NCBI GenBank assembly: GCA_947501325.1
Contig: CANMVC010000001.1
Location: forward strand, 186,001-250,000
Reading direction: 5' to 3'
Origin: an uncultured Sphingomonadaceae bacterium
GTDB taxonomy: Bacteria > Pseudomonadota > Alphaproteobacteria > Sphingomonadales > Sphingomonadaceae
Length of the DNA stretch: 64,000 bases
The translations under genes and the position numbers were made by a program. Positions 16,881-25,934 of this stretch are shown piece after piece. How positions within the stretch are numbered: position 1 is the first letter of the stretch; each line of letters opens with the position of its first letter. Under the pieces are notes generated by a model that worked only from the letters and a program-made list of their open reading frames with translations, ran no database searches and had not been told where the DNA came from.

Positions 16881-18119
16881 TCAGCCTTGCAGTTGCTTTT
16901 CCGTCTCACCGATATAGTCCCGCGTCAATGGTAGCGTATGCCGGTTGCGGCTAAACTGAATCTGGTAGTTGCACATGCTGCCGCTTTCAAACGCAGCCGT
17001 GGCTCCAGCCAGATAGAAGGTCCACAGCCGGAAGAACCGTTCATCATATAGTGCGACAATCTTGTCTTTGTTCGCCACCGTCCGCTTGTACCATTCCCGC
17101 AAAGTCAAAGCATAGTGCAGCCGGAGCGTCTCAATATCTGTGGCCATCAGGCGGAAATGTTCACTTGCCTCAACCGTCTCGCTAAGCGCGGGAATATAAC
17201 CACCGGGGAAGATATATTTGCGGGTGAAGGCATCGGTCGTTCCCGGCTTTCCCATCCTGCCAATCGTATGAAGTAGCATCACACCGTCATCCGTCATCAG
17301 GTTCGCGACACATCGGAAAAAGGTTTTGAAATGCGGCGTGCCAACATGTTCAAACATGCCAACAGAAACGATCCGGTCAAACTGGCCCGCTTCGCGTTCG
17401 GCAAGATCGCGATAGTCGATCAGCTGAAATTTGACTTTATCAGCTACGCCTTCTTTTTCCGCGCGTTCCTGCGCAACTTTCAACTGTTCTTCGCTTAGGG
17501 TGATGCCTAGCACTTCAACGCCAAATTTTTGGTGCAGATAGAGCGCCATCCCGCCCCAACCGCAGCCAATATCGAGCACACGCTGCCCCGCTTTCAAGTC
17601 CAGCTTCGCGGCAATATGGGCTTTCTTGTCCAGCTGTGCCTGCTCCAGTGTATTGTTCGGGTCCGTCCAATAGGCACAGCTATATTGCATGTCCGCATCG
17701 AGGAACAGTTCGTACAAATCCCGGCTGAGGTCATAATGATGCGCGACATTGGCTTTGGACCGGCTTTGCCAGTTGATCCGATCCAGACGACCTGCAATCA
17801 GGTTTTTTGCCTTCTTGAAAGCACTCGGATCACTTAATCTGCCCCCGCGCTCCCAACGTCGGTTGGCGCGGAGCAATTGAATCAATTCCATGATATCGCC
17901 CTGCTCTACGATAAGACGCCCGTCCATGAACGTTTCCGCCGCCCCCAGACGCGGATCAAGCAGTATCTGACGCATAACGCCTTTGTCAGCGAGACGCACG
18001 ACAACATCAGGAAAGCCAGCTTCCGGCTCTCCAAATTTTTCAGTTGAGCCGTCGGGGTCATTAATCACAATCGACCCTTTTTTAACAACGCTCCCTAAAA
18101 AGCGACCCAGAATGGACAT
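16881..18119 (-). CDS. cfa: Cyclopropane-fatty-acyl-phospholipid synthase family protein
   Basis: A 412-residue SAM-dependent enzyme. The N-terminal lipid-binding region is followed by VAHHYDLSRDLYELFLDADMQYSCAYW, the SAM motif VLDIGCGWGGMALYL, and SVGMFEHVG, all characteristic of CFA synthase. It methylenates unsaturated phospholipid acyl chains at the membrane. The stop codon is immediately next to the converging DUF1801 gene. It may be cotranscribed with the oxidoreductase pair upstream (33-base gap). Confidence 0.92.
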   Translation of the reverse strand: MSILGRFLGSVVKKGSIVINDPDGSTEKFGEPEAGFPDVVVRLADKGVMRQILLDPRLGAAETFMDGRLIVEQGDIMELIQLLRANRRWERGGRLSDPSAFKKAKNLIAGRLDRINWQSRSKANVAHHYDLSRDLYELFLDADMQYSCAYWTDPNNTLEQAQLDKKAHIAAKLDLKAGQRVLDIGCGWGGMALYLHQKFGVEVLGITLSEEQLKVAQERAEKEGVADKVKFQLIDYRDLAEREAGQFDRIVSVGMFEHVGTPHFKTFFRCVANLMTDDGVMLLHTIGRMGKPGTTDAFTRKYIFPGGYIPALSETVEASEHFRLMATDIETLRLHYALTLREWYKRTVANKDKIVALYDERFFRLWTFYLAGATAAFESGSMCNYQIQFSRNRHTLPLTRDYIGETEKQLQG

Positions 18120-18152
18120 TTATGTTTTTCCTTTAGCACAAAATATCCCCCA

Positions 18153-18914
18153 TCAAATTCCTGCATACCATTCATAATTAGCGACATCTTCCCAATATCC
18201 GCCGTTGCCTAAACCGATATTGTCCAGAGAAGCGACCGCTTCAATTCCGGTGACATATTTGGCGTGCTTATACCCCAGCTGACGCTCGACGCGCAGGCGC
18301 AAGGGCGCTCCATTTTCTATCGGTACGGCCTCACCATTCAGTCGATGAGCCAAAATCGTTTGCGGATGAAATGCGTCGAGCAAATCGATACTTTCGTAAT
18401 AAGGTCGACCGCCGAGCCGATCTGCGCAGTGGAACACCAGAAACTTTGCCTTGTCCTGCAATTGGGCCAGATCCAGCAGCAATTTAAGCGGCACGCCAGT
18501 CCACTGACCAATCGCGCTCCAACCCTCAACACAATCATGCCGGGTGATCTGGGTACGCTGCGGCATGGACTGTAGCGCCGATAGCGAGAAACTCTGCGGC
18601 TTGGCGAACAGACCCGTAAACCGCAATTGCCAGTCGGCAAAACCCTGCGCTGCGCTGGCTGCATAATCTGAAGTCCCCGGGTCACGGGTTCCGTTCGCCC
18701 GGAATTTGGGAGAAAGATCGGCAACCGTATATTCACTGGCCAGTTCCATCCGGTCGCCCAGCGCACGTTGCACCAAAAAATTGGCGTCCTCTGCACTGGC
18801 GAGAATATTCTGAAAGCCCGGACTGCGACTAAGCGCATCACAACCGCTCAGCAGTCCGCCTGCACCGAGGGCAGCGCTGGTAATCAAAGACCGCCGCGTT
18901 AGTAATTTACGCAT
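18153..18914 (-). CDS. Molybdopterin-dependent oxidoreductase (sulfite oxidase/MsrP-like)
   Basis: A 253-residue exported protein. The N-terminus has a twin-arginine signal (LTRRSLITSAAL) running into a possible lipobox LLSGC (Cys25). The domain is of the YedY/MsrP type, with the presumed Mo-ligating Cys128 in TRHDCVEGWS. MsrP reduces oxidised methionines in periplasmic proteins with electrons from a membrane b-type cytochrome, here the adjoining gene. ATG at 18914 has GGAGG about nine bases upstream; it overlaps the stop of that gene. Confidence 0.8.
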   Translation of the reverse strand: MRKLLTRRSLITSAALGAGGLLSGCDALSRSPGFQNILASAEDANFLVQRALGDRMELASEYTVADLSPKFRANGTRDPGTSDYAASAAQGFADWQLRFTGLFAKPQSFSLSALQSMPQRTQITRHDCVEGWSAIGQWTGVPLKLLLDLAQLQDKAKFLVFHCADRLGGRPYYESIDLLDAFHPQTILAHRLNGEAVPIENGAPLRLRVERQLGYKHAKYVTGIEAVASLDNIGLGNGGYWEDVANYEWYAGI

Positions 18915-19731
18915 CACCATCCCCCTCCCTTTTGCCGCCCGCGATCATTGCCCAGGTTTGCTTCAATGGACCGGCCAACAGCAAGGTCATCATATGAACC
19001 ATGAAAAACAGCAGCAAAACAAACATTCCGATAAAATGGAGCGACCGCGCCGATTGCCGGCCGCCGAAAATGTCGGTCAGTAAAGGCCAATTCGCATCCA
19101 TCGCCGGTGACATCGCAAGTCCGGTAAAAATCATCAATGGCAATAAGATAAAGATCACCACGACATAGCTGATTTTCTGAAGGCTATTATAGATATTGAC
19201 GGCACCGGGCGTATGAAACCGCAACCGCATGTGGTTTTTCACATCCCGCCAGATATGGGACGGACGCCATTCTGCGCGAGTGATATGCAAATCTTTTTGT
19301 ACATGCCGATTGAACAAAGACCGGATCATGAAAAACGCCAGTCCGAAACTAAAAATCCAAGCGAAAAAGAAATGCCAGCGCCGACCCTCAGCCAGGCTGT
19401 AATAAGACGGAATGGTCGCCCAGCCCGGAAACGCCCAAGTTTGCACCTTGCCTTCGCTGTCCCGCCAATTGCCAATAAACCCAGTGGTGTCGATCTTCGT
19501 CTCACCGACCCGCACATAGCCTATTGTCTGCGAAGACCCGACCGCTGCCCAGGCATAATCGTCATTGGCCCCATATTCGCCCCAATATAGACGCGGATGC
19601 GCGTTGAAAATCGTCAATCCACTCATGATCAAAACAAGCAGACATAATGCATTAATCCAGTGCCAGAGGCGAGTGGTCAGCCGGTGGCGCAAAGGCTTTC
19701 TGTTTTGCGTTTCTGTCATTGCTATTGTCAT
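18907..19731 (-). CDS. Cytochrome b561-type membrane protein
   Basis: A 274-residue membrane protein with helices at about 25-42, 120-138, 180-205 and 225-255. Histidines in RLWHWINA, RRWHFFFAW, ARSLHFIGM and MVHMMTLL are candidate heme b ligands. A long external loop (about 45-110) sits between helices 1 and 2. It overlaps the molybdenum oxidoreductase gene by eight bases and is the likely electron donor subunit. It is not an MsrQ sequence in obvious terms; Ni/Fe-hydrogenase-type cytochrome b is the closer pattern. Confidence 0.8.
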   Translation of the reverse strand: MTIAMTETQNRKPLRHRLTTRLWHWINALCLLVLIMSGLTIFNAHPRLYWGEYGANDDYAWAAVGSSQTIGYVRVGETKIDTTGFIGNWRDSEGKVQTWAFPGWATIPSYYSLAEGRRWHFFFAWIFSFGLAFFMIRSLFNRHVQKDLHITRAEWRPSHIWRDVKNHMRLRFHTPGAVNIYNSLQKISYVVVIFILLPLMIFTGLAMSPAMDANWPLLTDIFGGRQSARSLHFIGMFVLLLFFMVHMMTLLLAGPLKQTWAMIAGGKREGDGDA

Positions 19732-19826
19732 TCTAGACAGTTGTTCGACAAAAGAAAGTTAGTCGTTACACTGCACAATAAGAAAGATAATAGGCGATCG
19801 CCAATATCGCGCCTTTGGAGAAATTT

Positions 19827-20216
19827 ATGACTCAGAATAGTAAGGTCATTCAGATCAATCCCGACCCGCTCGCTCCCTACGCGATTGCGCCCGGATGGCG
19901 GGTCGGTGATTTGCTTTTTCTGTCTGGACAAGCAGCCATTGATGAAGCTGGTAATATAATCGGCACCGATGATTTTGATCAACAGGTCGCCCAGGTCTTT
20001 GCCAATATTGATCGCGTACTGGCCGCCGGTGGCAGCAGCAGGGACAGGATTGTCAAAGTCACGATCTATTTGACCGACATGGCCAATTTCCCGAAAATTG
20101 TGGAAGCGCGAAAACAATATTTCTCGCCGCCCTACCCCGCCGACACAATTGTTGAAGTCAAGGCCCTGGCGATACCCGGATTGATGGTTGAAATTGATGT
20201 AATCGCAACCGCTTAG
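19827..20216 (+). CDS. Rid family protein
   Basis: A 129-residue YjgF/YER057c/UK114-type protein: LLFLSGQAAIDEAGNI, then VFANIDRVLAAGGSSRDRIVKVTIYLTDMANF. ATG at 19827 has GGAG six bases upstream; a TTG four codons earlier is unlikely. In RidA proper a catalytic Arg (Arg105 in E. coli) lies in VARLPKD; here the equivalent reads VKALAIPG, with no Arg. It is therefore probably not a 2-aminoacrylate deaminase but another Rid subfamily member. It diverges from the cytochrome b gene. Confidence 0.82.
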   Translation: MTQNSKVIQINPDPLAPYAIAPGWRVGDLLFLSGQAAIDEAGNIIGTDDFDQQVAQVFANIDRVLAAGGSSRDRIVKVTIYLTDMANFPKIVEARKQYFSPPYPADTIVEVKALAIPGLMVEIDVIATA

Positions 20217-20226
20217 AGCGGATCGC

Positions 20227-21474
20227 TCAACCCAAAGCGGCTTGCTTTTCTTCGGCCAACCGGTCCAGTTCAGCGCGACTTTTCTTTTCACTGGCAGATT
20301 TGAGCTGACCGCAAGCAGCCATGATGTCGCGGCCGCGCGGCGTGCGGACGGGCGCGCTAATTCCGGCATCAAAGATGGTCTTGGAAAAGGCCTTGATCCG
20401 TTCTGGCGTCGAACATTCGTAATCGGAACCGGGCCAAGGATTGAACGGAATCAGGTTGACCTTGGCTGGCAGATCATATTGCCGCAACAAGTTGACCAAC
20501 TCGCGCGCATCTTTGTCGCTGTCATTCTTGTCTTTCAGCATGACATATTCAAACGTTATCCGCCGGGAATTACTGGAACCAGGATAATCGGCACAGGCTT
20601 GCAGCAGTTCCTCAATCGAATATTTGCGGTTGAGCGGCACGATTTCATCGCGTGTTTCATTGTTCACGGCATGGAGCGAAATCGCGAGATTGACATTTAT
20701 CTCTTCGCCAGCCCGCGCAATCATGGGCACGACGCCACTGGTCGACAAGGTAATCCGGCGACGCGAAAGAGCCAGGCCGGAGCCGTCCATTACGACCTTC
20801 ATCGCATCCCGTACATTGTCGAAATTATAAAGCGGCTCGCCCATGCCCATAAGCACAATATTCGTCAGCAGGCGTCCGTCAGACTTATAGGCCTGATTAT
20901 ATTCTTTGGTATTCTCCGCCTCTTCTTCATCGGCAAAATCCATCACGCCCTTGGGCCACTCACCCAAAGCATCGCGGGCCAGCATGACTTGGCCTACAAT
21001 CTCGCCGGGGCTGAGGTTCCGCACCAGCCGCATCGTGCCTGTGTGGCAGAACCGGCAATTGAGTGTACAACCGACTTGCGACGAAATACATAAAGTCCCG
21101 CGATCTTCGTCGGGGATGAAGACCATTTCGTAATCTTGATTGTCAGCGGACCGCAGCAACCATTTGCGCGTTCCGTCTTCCGACAGATGGGCCTCGACAA
21201 TTTCCGGCCGACCGATCACAAAACGCTTTGCCAGCCAAGGGCGCAAAGCCTTGCTCATGTCGGTCATTACGGCAAAGTCATCAATCCCGCGATGATACAT
21301 CCAGTGGAATAATTGCTTGGAACGCAGCTTGCCTTGCTTTTCCTCCAGACCGGCTTCGATCAACACGTCCCGGATTTCAGCGACGCTCAGACCAATCAGG
21401 TCAACGCGCCCGTCTTCACGAGGCGTGACTTTGGCGGGAAGCGGAACAGGATCAATATGGCCGGGAATCTGCAT
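20227..21474 (-). CDS. rlmN: 23S rRNA (adenine-2503-C2)-methyltransferase RlmN
   Basis: A radical SAM enzyme that methylates A2503 of 23S rRNA and A37 of some tRNAs. The CxxxCxxC cluster is in [12 protein letters not shown]; further motifs are [13 protein letters not shown] and [15 protein letters not shown], which has the second catalytic cysteine. It has 415 residues, with an acidic segment ([18 protein letters not shown]) before MGMGEP that is characteristic of sphingomonad versions (from memory). Confidence 0.95.
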   Translation of the reverse strand: MQIPGHIDPVPLPAKVTPREDGRVDLIGLSVAEIRDVLIEAGLEEKQGKLRSKQLFHWMYHRGIDDFAVMTDMSKALRPWLAKRFVIGRPEIVEAHLSEDGTRKWLLRSADNQDYEMVFIPDEDRGTLCISSQVGCTLNCRFCHTGTMRLVRNLSPGEIVGQVMLARDALGEWPKGVMDFADEEEAENTKEYNQAYKSDGRLLTNIVLMGMGEPLYNFDNVRDAMKVVMDGSGLALSRRRITLSTSGVVPMIARAGEEINVNLAISLHAVNNETRDEIVPLNRKYSIEELLQACADYPGSSNSRRITFEYVMLKDKNDSDKDARELVNLLRQYDLPAKVNLIPFNPWPGSDYECSTPERIKAFSKTIFDAGISAPVRTPRGRDIMAACGQLKSASEKKSRAELDRLAEEKQAALG

Positions 21475-21595
21475 GGGAGCGCATATAGGGAGACATCGGA
21501 CGAAAAGCTAGCTGCGATAAAACGCCCTGCATGAGGGTGATGACGGCAAACAAACCGCTATGGACAGCGTTGATGATCGCGAATAACAAAAATCC

Positions 21596-22726
21596 ATGCG
21601 ATATATTTTGTCAGCTTTATCCCTCCTGAACTTGGCAATATCATTGGTCCAACCCGCCACCGCGCAGACCAGAGCTGCTCCCAATATTTCTTCAGCACCG
21701 GTATTTGTGAAACCGAAACCAATCGATGCCGACGCGCCACTTATCGAACAGCAGCGACCTGAAATACTCGATTTAGACATTCCCGCTGCAAAACGCGCTG
21801 ATCTGTCAACCTGCCGTGCTGACGCTACTTATCAGTTGAATGATGTCGTCAAAACATGCTGGCCTCTGTTGCAGACGGCCAAGCTATTTACCCGCCTCGA
21901 TTTTGCGGCTTATGAAACGAAAGAAAGCCTTCGACGAGGCAGAAAAGATATGGCCGAAAACAAAACTAAGGCGCTCGCACTTGCAACAGAATTAGTCAGC
22001 CTTATCGGAGAACCAGAGTTTCCCCTGGAACATTACTATCTGATGAAAAGCTATGAAACCAAGGGCCATTTGCACAAAGCCCTTGGTGAGTTTGAAATGG
22101 CGCTTGAAGCAGTCGACAAACGAATTGCCCTGCTTATCGATATGCCGGTTTATGACATGGAGTTTCATCTTGCTTTTGCTCAACATAATCGGTCCCAGTA
22201 TCTTTTAGAATTAGGCCGCCGCACCGAAGCCCGGCAAAATTTCGAGGCGGCCTTTCCCTTACTGTTCACTGCTTCTGGATATAAAAACGGCTGGCCGATA
22301 TCGAACCACAGTGAAACAATCATCATCGATGCGCTGCGCTCAGGTGACGAAGACTATGCTCTGGAGGCTGTGAACCGCTATTTGACGGCGACCAAGAATA
22401 TGGAGAAAGGAATGCAATTTGGTCTAATCGACCATATTGACCTCAAACTATATATTCTAGCTGGGCGCGGCGATGTGGAGGAAGTCATAGCCCTGATCGA
22501 CCAACGCAATGCCCAAAATGCCGGTCGCTATTCACTATGCCCCGACAGCGGTCGCTATTTTCCTTACGTCCTCGCCCCGCTCCACAAAAATCCGAAAATT
22601 GCAGACAAACTCTCGGCCATGAAATGCAGCGCAAAATCTCTCGCCAAAGTGGATGATGCCGCGGTCAAAGGAATTTTTGACTATGACGGAACAACCCAGC
22701 TTCTGCCTCCACGGTCAGAACCTTAA
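21596..22726 (+). CDS. Exported hypothetical protein, TPR-like
   Basis: 376 residues with a signal peptide (hydrophobic to about residue 22, cleavage after ATA or TAQ), a disordered Pro-rich stretch to about 65, and then an all-helical region. Paired helices such as KGHLHKALGEFEMALEAVDKR and LGRRTEARQNFEAAFPLLF resemble TPR units. Two cysteines at each end (Cys at about 80 and 98; and near 340 and 358) could form disulfides. No family recognised. Likely a periplasmic scaffold (inference). Confidence 0.6.
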   Translation: MRYILSALSLLNLAISLVQPATAQTRAAPNISSAPVFVKPKPIDADAPLIEQQRPEILDLDIPAAKRADLSTCRADATYQLNDVVKTCWPLLQTAKLFTRLDFAAYETKESLRRGRKDMAENKTKALALATELVSLIGEPEFPLEHYYLMKSYETKGHLHKALGEFEMALEAVDKRIALLIDMPVYDMEFHLAFAQHNRSQYLLELGRRTEARQNFEAAFPLLFTASGYKNGWPISNHSETIIIDALRSGDEDYALEAVNRYLTATKNMEKGMQFGLIDHIDLKLYILAGRGDVEEVIALIDQRNAQNAGRYSLCPDSGRYFPYVLAPLHKNPKIADKLSAMKCSAKSLAKVDDAAVKGIFDYDGTTQLLPPRSEP

Positions 22727-22732
22727 TCGGTT

Positions 22733-23227
22733 CTATCGGAGCCGGGAACAACCGAGCGACGCCGCATCAATTGCGGTCGCGGCACCACGGAGCAGGTAAG
22801 CGTCGACTATCGGCTTGCCATCGCGACCAGTGCTTTCGATCGTCATGCTGTTGGCAGACCGCAGCGCCGCGATAATCGCCGCGTCCATGCGTCTGTCCTG
22901 GGACCACCCGTCCGATCGATTAGCGGTAAGCTGAAACCTGCGCCCACCAATGCCGACCATGACTCGGCTATTGCTGGATCGATCGCGGCTCAGCCGCACG
23001 TGAAATTGGGCGCGAATGCTGCGTTTTGGCCAGAAACCGACCGAAGCGTAGGATTTGCGTTCTGCCTTACCGGTAATTTCCTCTGACTCCGCGATGGCAT
23101 AGCAGCGCGGGACGTTGGGATCACGAAAAGCGCCCCAGCTGTTGAAAATTCCAAGGGAATCCTTTGCTGCAATGGGCGTAGAAAACGCGGCAATAAACAG
23201 TGCAAAGAGGAACGTCAAAGCCCTCAC
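22733..23227 (-). CDS. Exported hypothetical protein (conserved in sphingomonads, possibly IalB-like)
   Basis: 164 residues: signal peptide MRALTFLFALFIAAFSTPIAA, then a compact domain with NSWGAFRDPNVPRCYAIAE, SVGFWPKR, QFHVRLSRDRS, VGIGGRRFQLT and DAAIIAALRSANSM. The repeated-strand layout and WGAF...CYA recall the invasion-associated locus B fold, but this is tentative. GTG at 23227 overlaps the stop of the phosphatase gene (GTGA). A longer upstream frame is inside that gene. Confidence 0.6.
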   Translation of the reverse strand: MRALTFLFALFIAAFSTPIAAKDSLGIFNSWGAFRDPNVPRCYAIAESEEITGKAERKSYASVGFWPKRSIRAQFHVRLSRDRSSNSRVMVGIGGRRFQLTANRSDGWSQDRRMDAAIIAALRSANSMTIESTGRDGKPIVDAYLLRGAATAIDAASLGCSRLR

Positions 23228-23877
23228 GCCTTTTCGCCCTCTCCTGCACCAAGATGTACGATTGTTTCCACGCCATCGACAATTTGCACCATCGACCCTT
23301 GCGGCAAACTGTTCGCCATGGGCGCATTTATCAACGCAAGTGGCGGCTGTCCGGTTAACAACCCACGCAAGACCCTGCTCGTCATGCCATGGCTGATGAG
23401 CAGCATATCCTGCTCGAAGGACTGGTCCGCAATCCAAGTCGTTAGACGACTTACTATGTCCCGATAGTTTTCCCCCCCGGGCGCTTGCGTCAGGAACAAG
23501 CCCTGATCATGATCGATCTGCAATTGGCCGTTCAGGTCATTATAATAAACGCCTTCCCACTCACCCATGTTGATTTCTCTGAGGCGAGGATCAGGTGTGA
23601 CCTGATGCCAGTCCATTTCTATGTGCTCGCATACCACAGATAGGGTTTGCAACGCTCGGCCCGTGTCGGACGCGACGAGGTCAAGTCCAGAGAAACCATC
23701 CAGATAACGCGCCAGCGCCCGACCCATTTCGTCAGCTTGCGCAAAGCCGCGCTGCGTCAATGGGGTATGGGCGTCATTCCCTTGAATACGACCGGCAAGA
23801 TTGAAAATTGTCTCGCCATGGCGGGCAATGAACAGGCGTTTGCCTCTTGTGCTCAAATCGCTGCTTAAACTGTTCAT
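23224..23877 (-). CDS. Histidine phosphatase family protein (phosphoglycerate mutase-like)
   Basis: 217 residues with the phosphohistidine signature LFIARHGETIFN near residues 16-27, a second Arg-bearing segment (ASDTGRALQT), catalytic Glu in REINMGEWEG and the second His in LLISHGMTSRV. This is the GpmB/CobC branch. Substrate unknown. It overlaps the downstream exported protein by four bases. Confidence 0.88.
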   Translation of the reverse strand: MNSLSSDLSTRGKRLFIARHGETIFNLAGRIQGNDAHTPLTQRGFAQADEMGRALARYLDGFSGLDLVASDTGRALQTLSVVCEHIEMDWHQVTPDPRLREINMGEWEGVYYNDLNGQLQIDHDQGLFLTQAPGGENYRDIVSRLTTWIADQSFEQDMLLISHGMTSRVLRGLLTGQPPLALINAPMANSLPQGSMVQIVDGVETIVHLGAGEGEKA

Positions 23878-23950
23878 TTCTATGATCTAATTTATCCCTG
23901 AATGGCGCCTTTGGTCGATATCTTTAGAGGGTTTAACGGCATTACGGGTT

Positions 23951-23959
23951 TTTTCCACA
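23951..23959 (+). promoter_or_regulatory. DnaA-box-like sequence upstream of dnaN
   Basis: TTTTCCACA fits the relaxed DnaA box TTWTNCACA. It is a single site 171 bases before dnaN, with no cluster of boxes, so it may regulate dnaN but does not mark an origin. A chance match is possible. Confidence 0.25.
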
Positions 23960-24129
23960 GATTTTCACCGGAATAAGCCTCCACCACTCTGGATCGGGCT
24001 TGCCCTATTGGTTGATATTGTTAATGAAGCGATGACTATCTGTGAATTGCGTGGAGTCTCCGGCTGCACCCCATCCACAGCCATTGGGGTAGAAAACATC
24101 TCTCCAGGACAGGAAATGAAGGACGGTTT

Positions 24130-25245
24130 ATGAAAGCGACAATTGAACGCGCAGCACTGCTAAAAAGTCTGGGCCATGTCCAGTCGGTGGTTGAGCGGCG
24201 CAACACCATTCCCATCCTGTCCAATGTTTTGATCGAAGCCAGCGAAGGCGGCGGTATCAAATTGATGGCAACCGATCTTGATCTGCAAGTCGTCGAAACC
24301 GTCGAAGCGCAGGTGGAAACAGCCGGTTCCATTACCGTGTCTGCCCACACGCTGTTCGATATCGCTCGCAAATTGCCAGACGGCTCTCAGGTTCAGCTTG
24401 ATGCCGCCGAAGGCAAGATGAAAGTCAATGCGGGCCGGGCGCGGTTCAACCTTCAGACCCTGCCTCGCGATGATTTTCCAATCATTGCCGAAGGTGATCT
24501 GCCCACCAGTTTCGAACTGCCCGCAGCATCACTGGTCCAGATTATCGACAAAACCAAATTCGCGATTTCGACCGAGGAAACGCGCTATTATCTGAACGGC
24601 ATTTTCCTGCACGTACAGGATGAAGAGACACCGGTCCTGAAAGCCGCTGCGACCGATGGTCATCGTCTGGCCCGCGTCACCTTGCCCCGCCCTGCTGGAG
24701 CAGAAGGCATGCCGGATGTGATTGTGCCGCGCAAATGTGTCAATGAGCTGCGCAAGCTGCTCGACGAGAATAGCGAAAGCAACGTCCAGATTGATCTGTC
24801 GGCCAGCAAGATCCGCTTCACATTGGGCACAGCGATCCTGACCAGCAAGCTGATTGACGGAACCTTCCCGGATTATACCCGGGTGATCCCGACCGGAAAC
24901 GACAAAATCCTGAAAATCGATCCCAAGAGCTTTGCGCAAGGCGTTGACCGCGTCTCCACAATCGCCACCGAGAAAACCCGAGCAGTCAAAATGGCGCTGG
25001 GTGATGATAAAATCACGCTTTCCGTTACTTCACCCGAAAACGGGACTGCAGCGGAAGAAGTCCCCGGGTCCTATAAGGAAGATGCCTTCGAAATCGGCTT
25101 TAACTCACGCTATCTGCTCGACATATTGGGCGAGATTGAGGGCGATAATGTAGAACTGCACCTCGCTGATGCCAGTGCACCAACGCTTATCCGTGAGAAT
25201 GACAAAAGCGCAGCGCTTTATGTACTGATGCCAATGCGGGTGTAA
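24130..25245 (+). CDS. dnaN: DNA polymerase III subunit beta (sliding clamp)
   Basis: The clamp dimer encircles DNA and tethers polymerase III and repair factors. The 371-residue protein starts MKATIERAALLKSLGHVQSV and ends YVLMPMRV, both standard, with HRLARV and YYLNGIFLH in place. dnaA and recF, often next to dnaN, are not here. It is preceded by a 252-base gap. Confidence 0.97.
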   Translation: MKATIERAALLKSLGHVQSVVERRNTIPILSNVLIEASEGGGIKLMATDLDLQVVETVEAQVETAGSITVSAHTLFDIARKLPDGSQVQLDAAEGKMKVNAGRARFNLQTLPRDDFPIIAEGDLPTSFELPAASLVQIIDKTKFAISTEETRYYLNGIFLHVQDEETPVLKAAATDGHRLARVTLPRPAGAEGMPDVIVPRKCVNELRKLLDENSESNVQIDLSASKIRFTLGTAILTSKLIDGTFPDYTRVIPTGNDKILKIDPKSFAQGVDRVSTIATEKTRAVKMALGDDKITLSVTSPENGTAAEEVPGSYKEDAFEIGFNSRYLLDILGEIEGDNVELHLADASAPTLIRENDKSAALYVLMPMRV

Positions 25246-25432
25246 GTGCGTTCAGGCACGAATCCCAACCACCGCATTCAGTTTTATCAGGTTTGCAAAC
25301 GCCTCGACTTAGCCGCTCTAAGCTAAGCTCAAGATGACGAATTTTGGCCTGTATTTGTGACGCTTAGTCATTTGCAAAAATCAATACTGGCCAAGTTTTC
25401 TTCACCCGATTATAGCGCGTCGGGCGTTCATC

Positions 25433-25867
25433 ATGACCCGACATCGAACATTCTTTCCGTCCGCTAAGGACAGTATTCCCGGGCATCTGCTGGCCTTATT
25501 GGCGCTGCTGCTCAGTGCGCTGGCGCCGCAAGGTTTTATGCCCACCCAAACGGCCAATGGGTTTTCGATTAAACTCTGCTCGGGCCATGCAGATACCACC
25601 CTCGCCATTACGCCGGATCATCCCGATTATGAGCTTCTGTCGCTGGTTTATGACAGCAACCAAGATGGCGGCGAAACAGGACCGCAAATAGAGGCGCCGT
25701 TGTGCGATTTCGCCGCTGGGTCGACGACCGGACTGACTTCGGCGGCTAGCGATATCACGGTGGCTATCCTTGCCCCTCCGGTCCACATTCCAGATAACGC
25801 AAAGCGCTTCGCGATCCGCAACCGGATCAATATTCCGCCAGCCACTGGTCCACCTGTTACAGTCTGA
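25433..25867 (+). CDS. DUF2946 family protein
   Basis: 144 residues: a signal-anchor segment (LLALLALLLSALAPQGFMP), then KLCSGHADTTLA and a later PLCDFAAG. The pattern LxPQGFMPxxxxxGFxIxLCSGH fits DUF2946, small membrane proteins often found next to copper genes. Cys and His residues on the external side could bind metal (inference). It lies 67 bases before a TonB receptor of the copper type. Confidence 0.7.
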   Translation: MTRHRTFFPSAKDSIPGHLLALLALLLSALAPQGFMPTQTANGFSIKLCSGHADTTLAITPDHPDYELLSLVYDSNQDGGETGPQIEAPLCDFAAGSTTGLTSAASDITVAILAPPVHIPDNAKRFAIRNRINIPPATGPPVTV

Positions 25868-25934
25868 CTTTGCTTATATCGGTCTTCCCGGGAACTCCCA
25901 AAGGCCAAAAATCAGACAATTACAGGATAGTATC

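Noticed and set aside
23878-24129. Replication origin next to dnaN
   Set aside because: Only one DnaA-box-like site, no cluster, no dnaA and no AT-rich unwinding element.
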